Shown piece after piece: positions 4,763 to 6,544 of a stretch of DNA of 6,544 nt; the first letter of the stretch is position 1; every line of letters begins with the position of its first letter. The DNA lies in the NCBI GenBank assembly GCA_016866815.1, contig VGKZ01000060.1:1-6544 (forward strand). Direction: 5' to 3'. The stretch comes from Candidatus Peregrinibacteria bacterium (GTDB lineage Bacteria; Patescibacteriota; Gracilibacteria; Peribacterales; Peribacteraceae). A program made the translations under genes and the position numbers. The notes beneath the pieces were generated by a model. That model saw nothing but the letters and a program-made list of their open reading frames with translations, made no database searches and was not told where the DNA came from.

Positions 4763-5563
4763 TCAGTGTGAAGCCATCGCCACCTCGCAACCCTGGCGGA
4801 CAGCTGCAACATCGTGCGTTCGTATGAACGAAGCTCCGTTCATCACTGCAATGGCGGAAGCTGCAATGGTGGCGGGAAGCCGTTCGGAAACCGGAAGATT
4901 CTCCGGTCCGGCAAGGAATGATTTACGCGACGGACTGACGTAGATCCTCCCGAGATCTGAAAACTCCCCTAACCGCCTGAGCACTTCAAAGGAATACTGC
5001 GAACTGGAGGACACAAAATGTCCAAGGCCGGGATCAACAATGATCCGTTCACGGGGAATTCCTGCTGCTACGGCAATCGCGACTCTGGACTCGAGAAAAG
5101 CGTGAATCTCACCGATGACATCCCGATACTCTGTTTCCTGTACCGTTGTCCTCGGCGAAGAATCCTTTGCATACATCAGGACTATTTCCGCTTTATAGAG
5201 GGCTGAAACGGAAAATATATTCTGATCACTCCTTCCGGCAGTCACATCATTCACCATCCTGACTCCCCTCTTCAGTGCCTCCTCGGCGACCTGCGACCGG
5301 AACGTATCGATCGATACGAATGTGTCCGGGTACTTTTTCAGAATCGCTTCGATAACGGGAATGGTTCTCTGCAATTCTTCATCGACCGGAACATCTTTGG
5401 AGCCGGGTCCTGTCGACTGCCCGCCGATGTCGATGATATCCGCGCCTTCGGCAAGCATCTGCCCCACTCGCTCCACAGCATTTGCAACATCCGTATACAG
5501 TCCCCCATCGACATAGGAATCGGGAGTGACATTGAGGATGCCGACAATGCTGACCGGCTGCAT
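4763..5563 (-). CDS. folP: Dihydropteroate synthase, variant pterin-loop
   Basis: DHPS joins para-aminobenzoate to 6-hydroxymethyl-dihydropterin pyrophosphate to give dihydropteroate in folate synthesis. The 266-aa product is of normal length and shows the TIM-barrel signatures in order: ILNVTPDSYVDGG (9-21), DIIDIGGQSTGPG (42-54), SIDT (84-87), VNDV (104-107), DPGLG (177-181), SRKS (212-215) and the C-terminal RTHDV (248-252). Most substrate-contact residues known from E. coli FolP are kept (Asn11, Thr51, Asp86, Asn105, Asp177, Lys214, Arg248, His250). Loop 2 is odd: the usual GGESTRPG is GGQSTGPG, losing the Glu and the Arg. FGK after the DPG motif is also lost. ATG 5563 is chosen since the upstream frame overlaps the phosphorylase gene. 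It lies 44 nt after that gene and ends base-to-base with the convergent membrane protein gene. Stop is TGA. Confidence 0.92.
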   Translation of the reverse strand: MQPVSIVGILNVTPDSYVDGGLYTDVANAVERVGQMLAEGADIIDIGGQSTGPGSKDVPVDEELQRTIPVIEAILKKYPDTFVSIDTFRSQVAEEALKRGVRMVNDVTAGRSDQNIFSVSALYKAEIVLMYAKDSSPRTTVQETEYRDVIGEIHAFLESRVAIAVAAGIPRERIIVDPGLGHFVSSSSQYSFEVLRRLGEFSDLGRIYVSPSRKSFLAGPENLPVSERLPATIAASAIAVMNGASFIRTHDVAAVRQGCEVAMASH

Positions 5564-5571
5564 GGAAGAGA

Positions 5572-5577
5572 ATTCTA
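5572..5577 (-). promoter_or_regulatory. -10 element of folP (leaderless geometry)
   Basis: Minus-strand TAGAAT (5577-5572) matches five of six consensus bases and ends 9 nt before the A of the folP ATG, predicting a start of transcription about 2 nt before the codon. A weak TTGTGT (5599-5594) lies 16 nt upstream. The bases before the ATG (TTCTCTTCC) contain no Shine-Dalgarno site. Confidence 0.45.
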
Positions 5578-5607
5578 GCCCAGAGCCGAAGACACACAAA
5601 GCAATGC

Positions 5608-6544
5608 CTACACCCTCCACGCCTTGCGTTCGTATTCCTCGATACAGCGCTCCGCAGAGAAGTACCCGAGGAGTCCGATCGCTCGCTTCATCCTTCGGAT
5701 CCACCTCGCACGCTCGGGATACTCGTACTCCGGTATCACTTCGTACTGCAACTGGGTGTACAAGTCCTCAGCATCGATCTTCGTCGTCTCCTCACCGCTC
5801 TCGAGCGCGCTGGCCAGCGGACCGATTCTCCATCCTGCTTCGGGATCCTTGCCGTACCCTTCGATCCACCATCCGTCGAGCGTCGAGAGATTCAGAACGC
5901 CGTTGATACACGCCTTCATGCCGGACGTCCCAGAAGCCTCGTGTCTGCGAGTGGGGGTATTCAGCCAGACATCTGAGCCGGAAACCAAGAGCTTCGCAAG
6001 TTCCGGATTGTAATTTTCCAGATAGGCAATGTGCACACAGTCACTCAGCTCCCGACTTCGCTCAATCATCCTCTGAATCACACCCTGACCGAACTGGTCG
6101 CTGGGATGTGCGTTGCCAGCGTGAATGATTTGGATACGGCCGCAACAGACTTCACGGAGACGGAGGAGATTCTCGTAGAGAAGTTCCGGACGCTTGTACG
6201 ATACGACTCTGCGTGCAGAAGAGAGAATGAAATGACGCTCGTCGAAGGGGACTCCGGTGATTTTCACGACATAGTCGATCAGCCTTCTTTTCGCTTGCAT
6301 ATGGGCTGACCATAAATCCGCATCCGGGAGGTCACGGCAGTGCTTCTCCAGCTCAATAGGGTGCTCGCGCCAACCGGGAATGAAACGGTCGAACAGCGCT
6401 TGCATCTCCGGACATGCCCACGTCAGGTGATGAACGCCGTTCGTAATCGCATCGATGTTGTAACCCGGAAACATGATCCTGGATACCTCACCGTGAATCT
6501 GCGAGACACCGCAAACGTAGTGGCTCATATTCAGCGCAAGTTCG
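5608..6544 (-). CDS. glgP: Alpha-glucan (glycogen/starch) phosphorylase, C-terminal part (5' end outside window)
   Basis: GT35 phosphorylases release glucose-1-phosphate from alpha-1,4-glucan ends using pyridoxal phosphate (PLP). About 311 residues are present, and the frame is open to the window edge. Counting from the Met codon at 6528, visible family motifs are VSQIHGEVSR (8-17), AITNGVHHLTW (27-37), RRVVSYKR (106-113), HAGNAHPSD (136-144) and the PLP-lysine block EASGTSGMKACING (197-210, Lys205) followed by LDGWWIEGYG. The DGWWxEG form marks the shorter bacterial/archaeal type rather than the classical animal-like type. At Asn139 related short-type enzymes usually have Lys (GKAHP), matching the phosphate-contacting Lys of muscle phosphorylase. 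The Met at 6528 is internal, since upstream codons encode ELALN, as expected for the family. It is followed by folP after 44 nt. Stop is TAG. Confidence 0.93.
   Translation of the reverse strand, partial: ELALNMSHYVCGVSQIHGEVSRIMFPGYNIDAITNGVHHLTWACPEMQALFDRFIPGWREHPIELEKHCRDLPDADLWSAHMQAKRRLIDYVVKITGVPFDERHFILSSARRVVSYKRPELLYENLLRLREVCCGRIQIIHAGNAHPSDQFGQGVIQRMIERSRELSDCVHIAYLENYNPELAKLLVSGSDVWLNTPTRRHEASGTSGMKACINGVLNLSTLDGWWIEGYGKDPEAGWRIGPLASALESGEETTKIDAEDLYTQLQYEVIPEYEYPERARWIRRMKRAIGLLGYFSAERCIEEYERKAWRV

Noticed and set aside
4778..4798. Inverted repeat CGCCA/TGGCG just inside the 3' end of folP as a terminator for the six-hairpin gene
   Set aside because: Only 5 bp with an 11-nt loop, inside coding sequence and without a T-run.
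5564..5704. N-terminal extension of FolP starting at 5704
   Set aside because: It overlaps the end of the phosphorylase gene, and DHPS proteins normally start shortly before the ILNVTPDS motif.

Overview
The window reads as chromosomal core-gene sequence from a bacterium using the standard code (TAA, TAG and TGA all end clear genes). Base composition is moderately GC-rich by eye. Several traits recall the Candidate Phyla Radiation (Patescibacteria, perhaps a Peribacteria-like lineage): a Lys/Ala-rich tail on ribosomal protein S10, a large membrane protein built of VirB2/TrbC-pilin-like hairpins, tight gene packing and no visible Shine-Dalgarno sites. This placement is inference; no 16S gene or other decisive marker is present.

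Layout. Plus strand: the 3' end of tuf (EF-Tu, 1-227), a strong hairpin, then rpsJ (S10/NusE, 302-751). These meet a minus-strand block head-on at a hairpin (755-781). The block, in transcription order, is a BI-1/YccA-family membrane protein (3095-2403), a 61-aa very basic protein that may be a divergent bL32 (2299-2114), a degenerate 7-8-nt repeat tract with G-quadruplex potential (2110-2015), nusB (1940-1524) and rnc (1476-784). Divergent from the BI-1 gene is a 537-aa membrane protein (3149-4762) that I resolve into six copies of a two-helix pilin-like hairpin. It abuts folP (dihydropteroate synthase, 5563-4763) stop codon to stop codon. Upstream of folP on the same strand is the C-terminal part of an alpha-glucan phosphorylase, cut by the window edge (6544-5608).

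How the genes relate. S10 is NusE, the partner of NusB in the rRNA antitermination complex, and RNase III processes the rRNA precursor. EF-Tu and the possible bL32 add to this translation and rRNA theme. The BI-1 protein and the six-hairpin protein are envelope proteins sharing a short divergent promoter region. The phosphorylase and DHPS are metabolic.

The two most interesting signals are the six-hairpin 'concatenated pilin' and a repeated promoter geometry: five genes have a -10-like hexamer ending only 8-11 nt before the start codon and no Shine-Dalgarno site, which predicts leaderless or near-leaderless mRNAs. Gaps between genes are all under about 105 nt.
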